Part shown: positions 38,920-48,018 of the stretch, one piece after another
How positions within the stretch are numbered: position 1 is the first letter of the stretch
How the letters are laid out: each line of letters starts with the position of its first letter
Origin: Marinomonas sp. UCMA 3892
GTDB lineage: Bacteria; Pseudomonadota; Gammaproteobacteria; Pseudomonadales; Marinomonadaceae
DNA: 64,000 bases
Reading direction: 5' to 3'
Assembly (NCBI RefSeq): GCF_012726345.1
Contig: NZ_PTXN01000009.1
Span: forward strand, 206,345-270,344
Position numbers and translations under genes: made by a program
Notes under the pieces: generated by a model
The model's database searches: none
The model's input: the letters and a program-made list of their open reading frames with translations, nothing else
What the model was told of the DNA's origin: nothing

Positions 38920-40564
38920 CATAAGTAAAGTTCTTTTATTAGAGGATAATGCTTCAACTCGCTTGATTGTGTCTAAGGCACTTCAAATAAAAGGGATTGA
39001 GGTGATATTGACATCAACGCTTGAAGAAGCTCGTCAATGTTTTGGTGATAACTCTATAAAACTTTTCTTGCTCGATGTTCATCTACCAGATGGAATGTCA
39101 GACGAATTAATTCCACAGATTCGTCGACTCTACCCAATGGCTCCTATTCTAATGATAACTGCGGAATATGACAGCTCGCACATGGCACGTTTGTTTGATG
39201 CGGGAGTAAAAGATTTTATTCAAAAACCCATTTTACCATTACTCTTATCAAACAAAGTACAAAGTTTTCTTGATTGGTCAGAAGTGGAATTGGCTCTATT
39301 TAGAGCTAATGAAAACTACCTCAGTATCATGCAAGAAAAAGAGCAAGAAGAAGCGCTAGCATTTTTTGTCTACGATCATATATTACATACCCACTCTTGC
39401 TCTATTGAAGGTGTTGATGTAGCCACACTCTCTAGCGGAAGGTTTTGCGGTGATATTCTAATATCGGCAATGTCGCCGAATGGCAATTTAATTATTATGT
39501 TGGGGGACGCAACTGGCCATGGTATGGCAGCAGCTATTACTATTTACCCTATGGTTGTCACCTTTAATGCCATGGTAAAAAAAGGCCTATCAACGGGAGC
39601 AATTTTACGGGAACTTAGTGACAAACACTCTGAAACTGTCCCCAGCAATCGTTTTTTCGCCTGTATTTTAATTGAAATATCCTTAGCAAAAAACACCATT
39701 AGCATCTGGAATGGAGGAATGCCACATGTGCTTATTTTCGATAAAGAACAACAATTAATCGATAAAATTCCTGCAAAAAACATGGCTATTGGTATTTTGC
39801 TGACCAACGAAATCAGTACTAAATTCGAAACCTTTCCACTTGATAGCATTGAATATCTTTCGTTTTTTAGTGATGGCTTAATTGAAAATAAACGTCACAA
39901 AGAAACAATGCTTACCTTTAATGATGTCTACTCCATTATTGCTGAATACCCTAGCGATCCAGAGCACTCAATTACACGCATGCATGCCATGGAAGCAGAT
40001 TTAAACAGCCACGATGACATGACCTTATGCAGCTTAAATTTAGGGACATTAAGACAAGAGCTCTCAGATACTCCTGTAGAAAAACAAAGTCCAAAAGGGA
40101 ACTTTTCATTTAGTTTTGAGCTATTTGGAGACTCACTGTTGAATGATCATTTTACTTTAAAACTAGTAGAACTCATTGAAAGCTATGGCTTTTCTCAGTC
40201 ATTTTGCCAGCGAGTATTCACGGTACTTACTGAATTACTCGTTAACTCTGTAGACCATGGCATTTTAAACATCCAGTCTAACCTGAAAAAAACAGATTTT
40301 ATCGCTTACCTAGACGATAGAAATGAGGCTATTCAAACCCTAAGCAATAACCAAAAGGTTGCTGTATCCGTTAATTGGGACGCCAACCAAAAAACACTGA
40401 GATTAACAGTCTCAGACTCAGGCAATGGCTATCAAGTTAAGAAAGAAATACCTATTTCAAGTGATCAAAGTTATGGCAGAGGCTTAAGCATAGTGAGTAG
40501 TTTATGTAGTGACTTTGCCTATGATCAAAATATCAACACAACACGTACGACCTTACGTTACTAG
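38912..40564 (+). CDS. response regulator fused to PP2C (SpoIIE) phosphatase and HATPase
   Basis: 550 aa. The receiver domain (about 1-120) has the phospho-Asp in LFLLDVHLPDG and the Lys in DFIQKP. A helical linker leads to a SpoIIE-type PP2C domain (about 165-395) with GRFCGDILI, GDATGHGMAAAI and FSDGLIENK. A C-terminal GHKL domain (about 420-550) has ELLVNSVDHGI (N box) and SDSGNGYQV. Such proteins dephosphorylate STAS partners under CheA/receiver control and can rephosphorylate them with the HATPase. The start overlaps the STAS gene; a TTG at 38894 is an alternative. Confidence 0.9.
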   Translation: MNSISKVLLLEDNASTRLIVSKALQIKGIEVILTSTLEEARQCFGDNSIKLFLLDVHLPDGMSDELIPQIRRLYPMAPILMITAEYDSSHMARLFDAGVKDFIQKPILPLLLSNKVQSFLDWSEVELALFRANENYLSIMQEKEQEEALAFFVYDHILHTHSCSIEGVDVATLSSGRFCGDILISAMSPNGNLIIMLGDATGHGMAAAITIYPMVVTFNAMVKKGLSTGAILRELSDKHSETVPSNRFFACILIEISLAKNTISIWNGGMPHVLIFDKEQQLIDKIPAKNMAIGILLTNEISTKFETFPLDSIEYLSFFSDGLIENKRHKETMLTFNDVYSIIAEYPSDPEHSITRMHAMEADLNSHDDMTLCSLNLGTLRQELSDTPVEKQSPKGNFSFSFELFGDSLLNDHFTLKLVELIESYGFSQSFCQRVFTVLTELLVNSVDHGILNIQSNLKKTDFIAYLDDRNEAIQTLSNNQKVAVSVNWDANQKTLRLTVSDSGNGYQVKKEIPISSDQSYGRGLSIVSSLCSDFAYDQNINTTRTTLRY

Positions 40565-40572
40565 GATGAATT

Positions 40573-40938
40573 ATGAGTAAAAAACTGCTTATCGTAGATG
40601 ACTCCCCTTCTGTTCGCCAGATGGTGGAAATGACCTTAAAAGGGGCTGGTTACGCTGTTAAAACAGCAAGTGATGGCCAAGCCGCACTAAACCTTTGTAA
40701 AACCGAAATGTTTGATTTTGTTCTAACCGATCAGAATATGCCTAACATGGATGGCATAACCTTAATTAAATCGTTGCGAGCGATGCCAAGTTATGCCCGA
40801 GTCCCACTCATTGTATTAACCACTGAGGCAGGGGAAAACATGAAGCAAAAGGGTAAAGCTGCAGGAGCAACTGGGTGGATGGTGAAACCATTTGACCCTA
40901 AAAAATTGCTTGAAGTTGTTGCGAAAGTCCTTCGCTAA
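40573..40938 (+). CDS. cheY: chemotaxis response regulator CheY
   Basis: Single receiver domain of 121 aa. It has the acidic pocket VDDSPS, the phospho-Asp in FVLTDQNMPNMDG, the Thr in LTTEAG and the Lys in WMVKPFDP. It lies 8 bp after the PP2C gene and before cheA, the position of cheY2 in the P. aeruginosa che2 cluster. Whether it reaches a flagellar switch cannot be told from the window. Confidence 0.94.
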   Translation: MSKKLLIVDDSPSVRQMVEMTLKGAGYAVKTASDGQAALNLCKTEMFDFVLTDQNMPNMDGITLIKSLRAMPSYARVPLIVLTTEAGENMKQKGKAAGATGWMVKPFDPKKLLEVVAKVLR

Positions 40939-40971
40939 ACGTCTCATTTTGCAAATTCATTGAGAGACAGT

Positions 40972-42981
40972 ATGGATAATTTAAGTCAATACAATGAGGT
41001 TTTTTTCGAGGAGGCGCAAGAACACCTCGAAACCATGGAAACATTATTGCTCGCCTATAATATCGATTCACCCGATATGGAAGAGCTTAATAGTGTGTTC
41101 CGTGCCGCGCACTCAATAAAAGGTGGTAGCGACATTTTTGGCTTCAAAGCTTTGACAGGGTTAACTCATGTTATGGAAAACATGTTGGACTCTGCAAGAA
41201 ACAATGAACTCACTTTAACCACTGATCTCATTACTGTTTTATTAGAAACCACCGATGTTCTAAAAAATATTCTTAGTTGCTATCGAGAAGAAGCAGAGAT
41301 CGATTGGGACATTATCGAAGCCAGTAAGGCTCGATTAAGCGCTACTCTTCAAGAAGTGACTGGCTCAAATAATCAAGTCCACTCTCCTTTAGATGAGGAA
41401 GAAGATCTCGGCTATGGTTTTTTTGATGACGATGATGCTGACACAGAAGAGGAGCAAGGTTTTGGTTTCTTTGAGGAAGACGAAAATGACTCAGAAAAAG
41501 ACCAAGGTTTTGGTTTCTTTGATGAGGATGACAAAGAGCAAGAGCAAGATCAAGATAGCAAAGCCATTGATGAAGAAAGCCTTGGGTATGGCTTTTTTGA
41601 AGAAAACAATGAGATGGCTAAAGAGGCCGAAAGTCTAACTACAGAACCTCAACCGGATGCTAATACTGAGCATACAGAAAACATTGGTTATGGCTTCTTT
41701 AATGAAGAATTTAATAGCCCTCAAAAAGATGCAGTAACAGCACAACCTGCAGGCCTAACCTCTTCTACCGTTGCTAAACCAACACCTTCATCCAAAGCAT
41801 CCGAAACGAAGGCTGAAGCAACTAGCATACGAGTCGAAACCAACAAAATTGACAAACTCGTTAACCTAGTGGGTGAACTTGTTATTACTCAATCCATGCT
41901 GAATTTAATTGGCAGTGAAGTACCTGAAAGCATCGCCGATAAAATGCAATCAGCACTAATTGAACTTGAGCGAAACACTCGTGAAATTCAAGAAGCCGTT
42001 ATGTCGGTTCGCATGCTCCCTATTTCTTTTGTATTCAACCGTTTCCCCAGACTGGTCCGTGATTTATCAACTAAATTAGAGAAGAAAATCAACCTAGTCA
42101 TCGAAGGCGGAAACACAGAAATAGACAAAAATTTAGTGGAGAAAATTTCTGATCCTCTACTACATCTAATTAGAAACAGTGTGGATCATGGCATTGAGCT
42201 GCCAGCAAAGCGACTAGAAGCCAATAAATCTGAAACTGGTATCGTGATGCTTTCAGCAGCACAAAAAGGCGGCGAAATCGTTATCACTATTACGGATGAT
42301 GGTGCCGGTCTAAATCGTGAGCGAATCATAGCCAAAGCCGTTGAAAAAGGTATCTCGTTACCTGAACCGCTATCAGATAGTGCAGTCTGGCAACTTATTT
42401 TTGAAGCGGGATTTTCTACCGCCGCTGAAGTGACCGATGTTTCTGGTCGTGGCGTTGGAATGGACGTGGTAAGACGAAATATTGAATCTCTAGGTGGCCG
42501 TATTGATATCAGTTCAACCGCTGGCATGGGAACTGTATTCACCATCAATTTACCACTGACATTAGCAATATTAGATGGCATGACAGTAGAGGCTTCTGAC
42601 CAAGTATTCATTATCCCTCTTGTCAATATTGTTGAGAGTATTCAGCCCGTTGCCGAACAAATCAAGCATATTAAAGGTAAGAAATTACTCTGGGTTCGTG
42701 ATGAATACTGGCCACTAATTGATATTGGAAAAACGTTAGGAGGAAGCCCAAATGAAACCAATATGGAAACTGGCATTGTTGTTCTAGTTGAAACATCTAA
42801 ACAACGATTTGGGTTAATCATTGATTCTTTATTAGGCCAGCAACAGGTCGTGATTAAGAACTTAGAACGACATTATCGAAGAGTAGAAGGCATTGCTGGC
42901 GCAACCATAATGGGAGATGGCAGCGTGGCGTTAATTTTAGATGTCGATTCAATAACGCAATTCATCAAATCGGACTTATAG
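40972..42981 (+). CDS. cheA: chemotaxis histidine kinase CheA with repeated GYGFF linker
   Basis: 669 aa. P1/HPt domain (about 5-110) with phospho-His H47 in AAHSIKGGSD. An acidic linker (about 135-285) replaces a recognisable P2 domain and carries five GYGFF/GFGFF motifs at 147, 163, 179, 205 and 239. P3 dimerisation runs from about 287 to 345. The P4 ATPase follows with LIRNSVDHGIE, ITDDGAGLN and SGRGVGMDVV, then the P5 CheW-like domain (about 530-665). The ATG at 40972 has GAGAGACAG upstream; a TTG 4 codons earlier is in frame. Confidence 0.96.
   Translation: MDNLSQYNEVFFEEAQEHLETMETLLLAYNIDSPDMEELNSVFRAAHSIKGGSDIFGFKALTGLTHVMENMLDSARNNELTLTTDLITVLLETTDVLKNILSCYREEAEIDWDIIEASKARLSATLQEVTGSNNQVHSPLDEEEDLGYGFFDDDDADTEEEQGFGFFEEDENDSEKDQGFGFFDEDDKEQEQDQDSKAIDEESLGYGFFEENNEMAKEAESLTTEPQPDANTEHTENIGYGFFNEEFNSPQKDAVTAQPAGLTSSTVAKPTPSSKASETKAEATSIRVETNKIDKLVNLVGELVITQSMLNLIGSEVPESIADKMQSALIELERNTREIQEAVMSVRMLPISFVFNRFPRLVRDLSTKLEKKINLVIEGGNTEIDKNLVEKISDPLLHLIRNSVDHGIELPAKRLEANKSETGIVMLSAAQKGGEIVITITDDGAGLNRERIIAKAVEKGISLPEPLSDSAVWQLIFEAGFSTAAEVTDVSGRGVGMDVVRRNIESLGGRIDISSTAGMGTVFTINLPLTLAILDGMTVEASDQVFIIPLVNIVESIQPVAEQIKHIKGKKLLWVRDEYWPLIDIGKTLGGSPNETNMETGIVVLVETSKQRFGLIIDSLLGQQQVVIKNLERHYRRVEGIAGATIMGDGSVALILDVDSITQFIKSDL
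41410..41700 (+). repeat. five-fold GYGFF/GFGFF protein motif repeat in cheA
   Basis: Five copies of G-[YF]-G-F-F followed by acidic residues lie within one low-complexity linker. The copies are spaced 16, 16, 26 and 34 residues apart. Copies 2 and 3 are also nearly identical in DNA (caaggttttggtttctttga), pointing to recent unit duplication. Confidence 0.9.
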
Positions 42982-42993
42982 GGGGCATTCATT

Positions 42994-43476
42994 ATGGCAA
43001 TACTTCAGCAGGGGAATACGTCTTCAATGCCTGCAAAAGAGTTCTTAACCTTTGTTCTTGGCGATGAAGCCTACGCACTCGATATTATGACGGTGAAAGA
43101 AATACGGGGATATGAACCAGCAACAAAAATAGCGAATGCGCCAAGTTACATTAAAGGAGTTATCAACCTCCGTGGCGATATTGTTCCGATTGTCGACTTA
43201 CGAATTAAATTCAATATAGGTGAAGCCACTTATAACGAATGGACCATAGTGATTATGCTAAATGTACGCGATCGCGTGGTTGGAATTGTGGTTGATGGTG
43301 TATCAGATGTAATGAACTTAGAAGCCGAAGATATTAAACCAGCACCTGAATTTGGTGTGGCTTTCGATAGCCGTTACCTACATGGGCTTGCCGCATTGGA
43401 GGACCAAATGGTGATTATCGTGGACATTGAAGAACTCATATCCAGCGATGAGATCGGTGTTTTCGAGAGTGTATAA
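42994..43476 (+). CDS. cheW: chemotaxis coupling protein CheW
   Basis: 160 aa CheW domain linking receptors to CheA. It has the characteristic EFLTFVLGDEAYALDIMTVKEIRGYEP (two parts), the conserved VINLRGDIVPIVDLR, and VVDGVSDVMNL. It starts 13 bp after cheA with GGGGG upstream. The length includes short N- and C-terminal tails. Confidence 0.95.
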   Translation: MAILQQGNTSSMPAKEFLTFVLGDEAYALDIMTVKEIRGYEPATKIANAPSYIKGVINLRGDIVPIVDLRIKFNIGEATYNEWTIVIMLNVRDRVVGIVVDGVSDVMNLEAEDIKPAPEFGVAFDSRYLHGLAALEDQMVIIVDIEELISSDEIGVFESV

Positions 43477-43546
43477 GAATAAACAATATTCACAGTTAGC
43501 CTTCAAGGCTTCACAGTAAATAAGATTCACAGGAAGGGTTAATGCC

Positions 43547-45427
43547 ATGTTAAAAAGCCTATTTTCAAAGCGATTAGATGATAATCAAATGATTATCGAC
43601 AAAGATGTCTGGGTAAACGCTCAAGGTCAATTAAATGCTTTAACGCGATCTCAAGCTATCATAGAGTTCGACTTGCATGGCAACATCTTGGTTGCCAACG
43701 ACAATTTCCTTAATACTCTTGGTTACACTCTGGAAGAGGTTCAAGGTAAGCACCACAGTATTTTTGTGGACAATAAATATCGCAACAGTCGAGAATATAA
43801 AGAGTTTTGGGCAAAACTAAACAACGGAGAGTTTCAAAGTGGCGAGTTTTGCCGCTATAGCAAAACTGGTGAGGCAGTATGGATTGAAGCAAGCTACAAC
43901 CCTATTTTTGACGCCAATAACAAGCCCTTTAAAGTGGTTAAGTTTGCGACGGACATCACCGAGAAGAAAAACCAAAATACCGATTATGAGAGCCAACTAG
44001 AGGCTATTTCTAAGTCCCAAGCGGTTATTTCTTTCGAGCTTGATGGCACCATTCTTAGCGCTAACGATAACTTCTTAAATGCATTGGGCTACACCCTTGG
44101 AGAAGTTCAAGGTAAACACCATAGTCTGTTTGTCGATTCCGAATACAAAAAATCAGAAGAGTATCGTAATTTCTGGCGCAGCCTATCAAATGGTGAACAT
44201 TTCATTGGGCGTTTTCCTCGCGTCCATAAAAACGGCAAAGTTATTTGGATACAAGCTAACTACAGCCCGATTCGTGACCCAAGCGGCACACCCTATAAAG
44301 TGGTGAAATTTGCAACGGACATTACTGCGGAAGTCGAAGCAGAACAGCAACTTCAGCTCACTGTGAGCCAGGTAAATGCCGCGATTGATGCGGCTGTAAA
44401 TAACGACTTGACTCATCGAGTGGCAACAGAAGACAAATCAGATATGATGCTAAGTATCTCACAAGGGGTAAACTCCCTGCTTGATACTATGACTGACATT
44501 ATCATCAGTATTAAAAATGCTTCTGATGCTGTTTATACGGGTGCTCGTGAAATCTCCAACGGTAACACAGACCTTTCTAATCGTACTGAGCAACAGGCTT
44601 CTAGCTTAGAAGAAACCGCATCCAGTATGGAAGAACTAACAGGCACGGTTCGACAAAATGCGGACAGTGCCAAACAAGCAAATAACTTAGCCTCTAATGC
44701 TGTGACCATCGCAATCGATGGCGGCCACCTAATAGAGGACGTGGTTAAGACCATGGCGTCGATCAATGAGTCTTCACAAAAAATTGCAGACATCATTGGC
44801 ATGATCGATGGCATTGCTTTCCAAACGAATATCCTAGCACTTAACGCTGCCGTTGAAGCGGCCAGAGCAGGTGAGCAAGGACGTGGGTTTGCGGTTGTTG
44901 CGTCTGAAGTAAGAACTTTGGCACAACGCTCAGCGAATGCAGCAAAAGATATTAAAGATCTTATTTCTGAGTCTGCTACCAAAATTAATAACGGTAATGA
45001 CCTAGTTAACAAATCAGGAAACACGATGCGCGAAGTGGTTTCTGCGATTAAACAGGTTAATGACATCATGGCTGAAATCGCCAGTGCATCAGCTGAGCAA
45101 TCATCTGGACTTGACGAAATCGGCAAAGCAGTAAGTCAAATGGATGAAATGACTCAACAGAACGCTGCCCTGGTAGAAGAAGCCGCCGCCGCATCTGAAA
45201 GTCTATTAGGCCAAGCAGATCAATTAACAATGAACGTCAATCAATTCATATTGAATGATGACCATCAGTCTCAGAATATTAAACAAATTGCCCATGTGAA
45301 AAAACCAGCGGCTTCCCAAGCTTCAGCAGCGAAAAAGTTGCCACCTGCGTCCGCTGCGGTTAAAAAAGCGAAACCTTTGCCTAAGCCTCAACTTGATGAT
45401 GAAGATGACGGCTGGGAGGAGTTTTAA
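43547..45427 (+). CDS. soluble PAS-PAS chemoreceptor with CheR-tethering pentapeptide
   Basis: 626 aa cytoplasmic receptor without membrane helices. Two closely similar PAS domains (about 25-140 and 150-262; both contain [17 protein letters not shown] and end [10 protein letters not shown]) resemble BdlA of P. aeruginosa. A HAMP-like linker leads to the signalling domain with tip [20 protein letters not shown]. The last five residues are GWEEF, identical to the CheR2-binding tail of P. aeruginosa McpB/Aer2. It occupies the same place in the operon as aer2 but has a different sensor. PAS cofactor (haem or FAD) not determinable. Confidence 0.94.
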   Translation: MLKSLFSKRLDDNQMIIDKDVWVNAQGQLNALTRSQAIIEFDLHGNILVANDNFLNTLGYTLEEVQGKHHSIFVDNKYRNSREYKEFWAKLNNGEFQSGEFCRYSKTGEAVWIEASYNPIFDANNKPFKVVKFATDITEKKNQNTDYESQLEAISKSQAVISFELDGTILSANDNFLNALGYTLGEVQGKHHSLFVDSEYKKSEEYRNFWRSLSNGEHFIGRFPRVHKNGKVIWIQANYSPIRDPSGTPYKVVKFATDITAEVEAEQQLQLTVSQVNAAIDAAVNNDLTHRVATEDKSDMMLSISQGVNSLLDTMTDIIISIKNASDAVYTGAREISNGNTDLSNRTEQQASSLEETASSMEELTGTVRQNADSAKQANNLASNAVTIAIDGGHLIEDVVKTMASINESSQKIADIIGMIDGIAFQTNILALNAAVEAARAGEQGRGFAVVASEVRTLAQRSANAAKDIKDLISESATKINNGNDLVNKSGNTMREVVSAIKQVNDIMAEIASASAEQSSGLDEIGKAVSQMDEMTQQNAALVEEAAAASESLLGQADQLTMNVNQFILNDDHQSQNIKQIAHVKKPAASQASAAKKLPPASAAVKKAKPLPKPQLDDEDDGWEEF

Positions 45428-45432
45428 ATCTT

Positions 45433-46230
45433 ATGGAAAGGGAATTTGGGTTTACTCAAAGTGACTTCAATAAAGTGCGAACTATCCTTGTTGGATTGAC
45501 AGGGATAAAGCTCGCTGATTCCAAAGAGTCGTTAGTTTATAGCCGATTGACCCCAAGAATTCGTAAATTGGGGTTAAAAAGCACGAAAGAGTATTTAAAG
45601 TACTTGGAAAACCACAATGACGAACAGGAAAACTTTATCAATGCACTAACCACAAACCTGACTTCGTTTTATAGAGAGCCTCACCATTTTAGTATTTTGG
45701 CGCAATTCATCAATCAGGGTGAAAATGTCAAAAGAATTTGGTGTGCTGCATCAAGTACGGGTGAAGAGCCCTACTCTATTGCGATGAGTCTGGTTAAAGC
45801 TTATGGGCACTTTAATCATGATGTAAAAATAATTGCTTCCGATATTGATAGCAAGGTTCTTGAAACGGCGAATCAAGGTATGTATCCGATAGAGAAAGTC
45901 GAAGCATTACCAGATAAAAAAAGCTTTTTTGTAAAAGGAAAAGGCAAAAATTTAGGTTTAGCTAAAGTAGTACCGCAATTACGGGAGATGATTGACTTCA
46001 TTCGTATAAATTTACTGGATGAAAGCCTCCCTATAGAACCAAATCTTGACGTTATTTTTTGTCGCAACGTGATGATTTATTTTGATAAAGACACACAGGC
46101 AAAAATATTAACGAAGTTACTGGCCAAACTTCGACCTGGTGGCCTTTATATTGCGGGACATTCGGAAAATTTTTCACACTTTTCCAATGTTATCAAACCC
46201 ATTGGTCGAACAGCGTACATAAAGCTGTAA
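45433..46230 (+). CDS. cheR: chemotaxis protein methyltransferase CheR
   Basis: 265 aa SAM-dependent glutamate methyltransferase. An N-terminal helical domain is followed by ALTTNLTSFYREPHHF, the SAM site WCAASSTGEEPYSIAM and the late motif VIFCRNVMIYFDKDTQ. It starts 5 bp after the receptor gene. The receptor's GWEEF tail should tether this CheR. Confidence 0.96.
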   Translation: MEREFGFTQSDFNKVRTILVGLTGIKLADSKESLVYSRLTPRIRKLGLKSTKEYLKYLENHNDEQENFINALTTNLTSFYREPHHFSILAQFINQGENVKRIWCAASSTGEEPYSIAMSLVKAYGHFNHDVKIIASDIDSKVLETANQGMYPIEKVEALPDKKSFFVKGKGKNLGLAKVVPQLREMIDFIRINLLDESLPIEPNLDVIFCRNVMIYFDKDTQAKILTKLLAKLRPGGLYIAGHSENFSHFSNVIKPIGRTAYIKL

Positions 46231-46239
46231 GGTTGAACT

Positions 46240-46860
46240 ATGTCATTAAAAAATTCGGTAATAGAACACTTTTCGACTCGGCAATATTTTGACAATACAT
46301 TTGATATTACCTCGGTAAAAGTTTTACCAGGTGAATATTACGCGACCAATGAAGACGTCATGATTACGACTTTATTAGGGTCATGTGTTTCTGTCTGTTT
46401 GTACGACCCTACTGCGAAAGTGGGCGGCATGAACCATTTTTTACTGCCTGATGGAGGCGATGCCAATGATCTATTGTCCTCCGCTGGACGATATGGTGTT
46501 TATGCCATGGAGTTATTAATTAACCACCTAATCAAGCTGGGTGCTCGTCGGAATCATTTTAGGGCTAAAGTATTTGGCGGTGGTAGTGTTATAAAAGGCA
46601 TGACGACTCATAATATCGGCAAAAAAAATGTCGATTACATTCTCTCTTATTTGCAAAATGAAGAGATTTCGGTCGAATCGTCAGACCTTTTAGACATCTA
46701 CCCAAGGCGTGTTAACTTTTTTCCGTCTAGTGGCCGAGTTATGATGAAGAAGCTTCGTCAACATCACGATGCTGAAGCAATCAATTGTGAGTTGCGTTAT
46801 AGAAAAGCCATTTCTACTGTTGGCAAGGGTAATGATTCAGGCGATGTCGATTTGTTTTAG
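46240..46860 (+). CDS. cheD: chemoreceptor glutamine deamidase CheD
   Basis: 206 aa deamidase. Catalytic Cys in TTLLGSCVSVCLYD and His in VGGMNHFLLPDGG. The family core is about 20-165. A C-terminal extension follows that ends SGDVDLF, the same last seven residues (one conservative change) as the first protein of this operon. It lies between cheR and cheB, as in the che2 cluster. Confidence 0.95.
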   Translation: MSLKNSVIEHFSTRQYFDNTFDITSVKVLPGEYYATNEDVMITTLLGSCVSVCLYDPTAKVGGMNHFLLPDGGDANDLLSSAGRYGVYAMELLINHLIKLGARRNHFRAKVFGGGSVIKGMTTHNIGKKNVDYILSYLQNEEISVESSDLLDIYPRRVNFFPSSGRVMMKKLRQHHDAEAINCELRYRKAISTVGKGNDSGDVDLF

Positions 46861-46877
46861 TATTTATATGGAAGCCT

Positions 46878-47912
46878 ATGCAGTCTACAAAAATTAAAGT
46901 TCTTATCGTTGACGACTCTATATCTATCCAAAAAGTGCTCCAAGAGGTCATCGAATCTGATCCGGGGTTAGAAGTGGTTGGTACTGCAAGCGATGCTTTT
47001 GAAGCCAAGCAAATGGTAAAAGACCTTTCCCCAGATGTAATCACCCTTGACGTCGAAATGCCTCAAGTAAACGGCTTACGTTTTCTTGAGGTATTAATGA
47101 AAATTAAACCAACGCCCGTGGTGATGATCTCGACGCTAACCAAAGCAAATGCCGATACGACATTACAGGCATTAGAACTAGGAGCTATTGATTACATTGC
47201 TAAGCCGCAATTAAACCAAAAAGAAATGTTTTTGCGCTATCGCAAAATGGTTATCAAGAAAATTCATATGGCGGCGGCGTGTAATATTGCAACAGGCATA
47301 GATCATCAAACTTCTAAGAAACCCTCTGTACAGGAGCCCTTGTCTACGAATAAAGTTTTGGCAATTGGCGCTTCTACTGGTGGAACAGAAGCAATCAACT
47401 ATCTACTTGGCCAACTACCAAGCACAAATTTCGCTCTACTAATTGTTCAGCATATGCCAGCTGGCTTTACTTCAACATTCGCAAGTAGATTGGATAGAAC
47501 AACCGATTTCACTGTTGTAGAAGCGAAAGGTGGAGAGCTAGTTCGCCCTGGAGTGGCTTACCTTGCCCCAGGCGACTTCCATATGAAAGTCGTTCGCTCC
47601 AATAATCAGCTTTACACAGAAATATTTAAAGCCGAGAAAGTGGCAGGTCATCGCCCTTCTGTTGACGTGCTGTTCAATTCTGTAGCGGAGGAAATTGGAC
47701 GTCATGCTTTCGCAACCCTATTAACAGGAATGGGGAAAGATGGCGCACGTGGACTGAAAAAAATTAAAAACGCAGGTGGCTTTACCGTGGTACAAGATGA
47801 AGCTTCTTGTGTCGTTTATGGTATGCCAAGAGTCGCAGTGGAAATGGGGGCTGCCAGTGTCATTACAGCATTAAACAATATAAAAGAGACATTCGTCGAA
47901 AAATTGCGCTAA
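46878..47912 (+). CDS. cheB: chemotaxis protein-glutamate methylesterase CheB
   Basis: 344 aa. A receiver domain (VDDSISIQ; phospho-Asp in VITLDVEMPQVNG) is joined to the methylesterase domain. Its catalytic Ser is in AIGASTGGTEAI, the His in IVQHMPAGFT and the Asp in GMGKDGARG. It is the last gene of the operon, followed by a large hairpin. Confidence 0.96.
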   Translation: MQSTKIKVLIVDDSISIQKVLQEVIESDPGLEVVGTASDAFEAKQMVKDLSPDVITLDVEMPQVNGLRFLEVLMKIKPTPVVMISTLTKANADTTLQALELGAIDYIAKPQLNQKEMFLRYRKMVIKKIHMAAACNIATGIDHQTSKKPSVQEPLSTNKVLAIGASTGGTEAINYLLGQLPSTNFALLIVQHMPAGFTSTFASRLDRTTDFTVVEAKGGELVRPGVAYLAPGDFHMKVVRSNNQLYTEIFKAEKVAGHRPSVDVLFNSVAEEIGRHAFATLLTGMGKDGARGLKKIKNAGGFTVVQDEASCVVYGMPRVAVEMGAASVITALNNIKETFVEKLR

Positions 47913-47956
47913 AAAACCGTCTAAACAGACTCACTAATAATATCCAAAGCGAATCG

Positions 47957-47995
47957 AACATTGGGATGAAGCTTCTAAAGCTTCATCCCAATGTT
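47957..47995. terminator. 18-bp perfect hairpin after cheB
   Basis: Arms 47957-47974 and 47978-47995 are fully complementary with a 3-nt loop. There is no T tract on either strand. It lies between the convergent cheB and glutamate-synthase-like genes. It could stop transcription with Rho, protect 3' ends, or be a protein site. Confidence 0.6.
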
Positions 47996-48018
47996 ATTAA
48001 ACATCAAAACAAAAAAGC

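Noticed and set aside
44533..45126. 197-codon minus-strand frame inside the PAS receptor gene
   Set aside because: Long only because the alanine-rich signalling domain is low in stop codons on the other strand. No known motif, no ribosome site.
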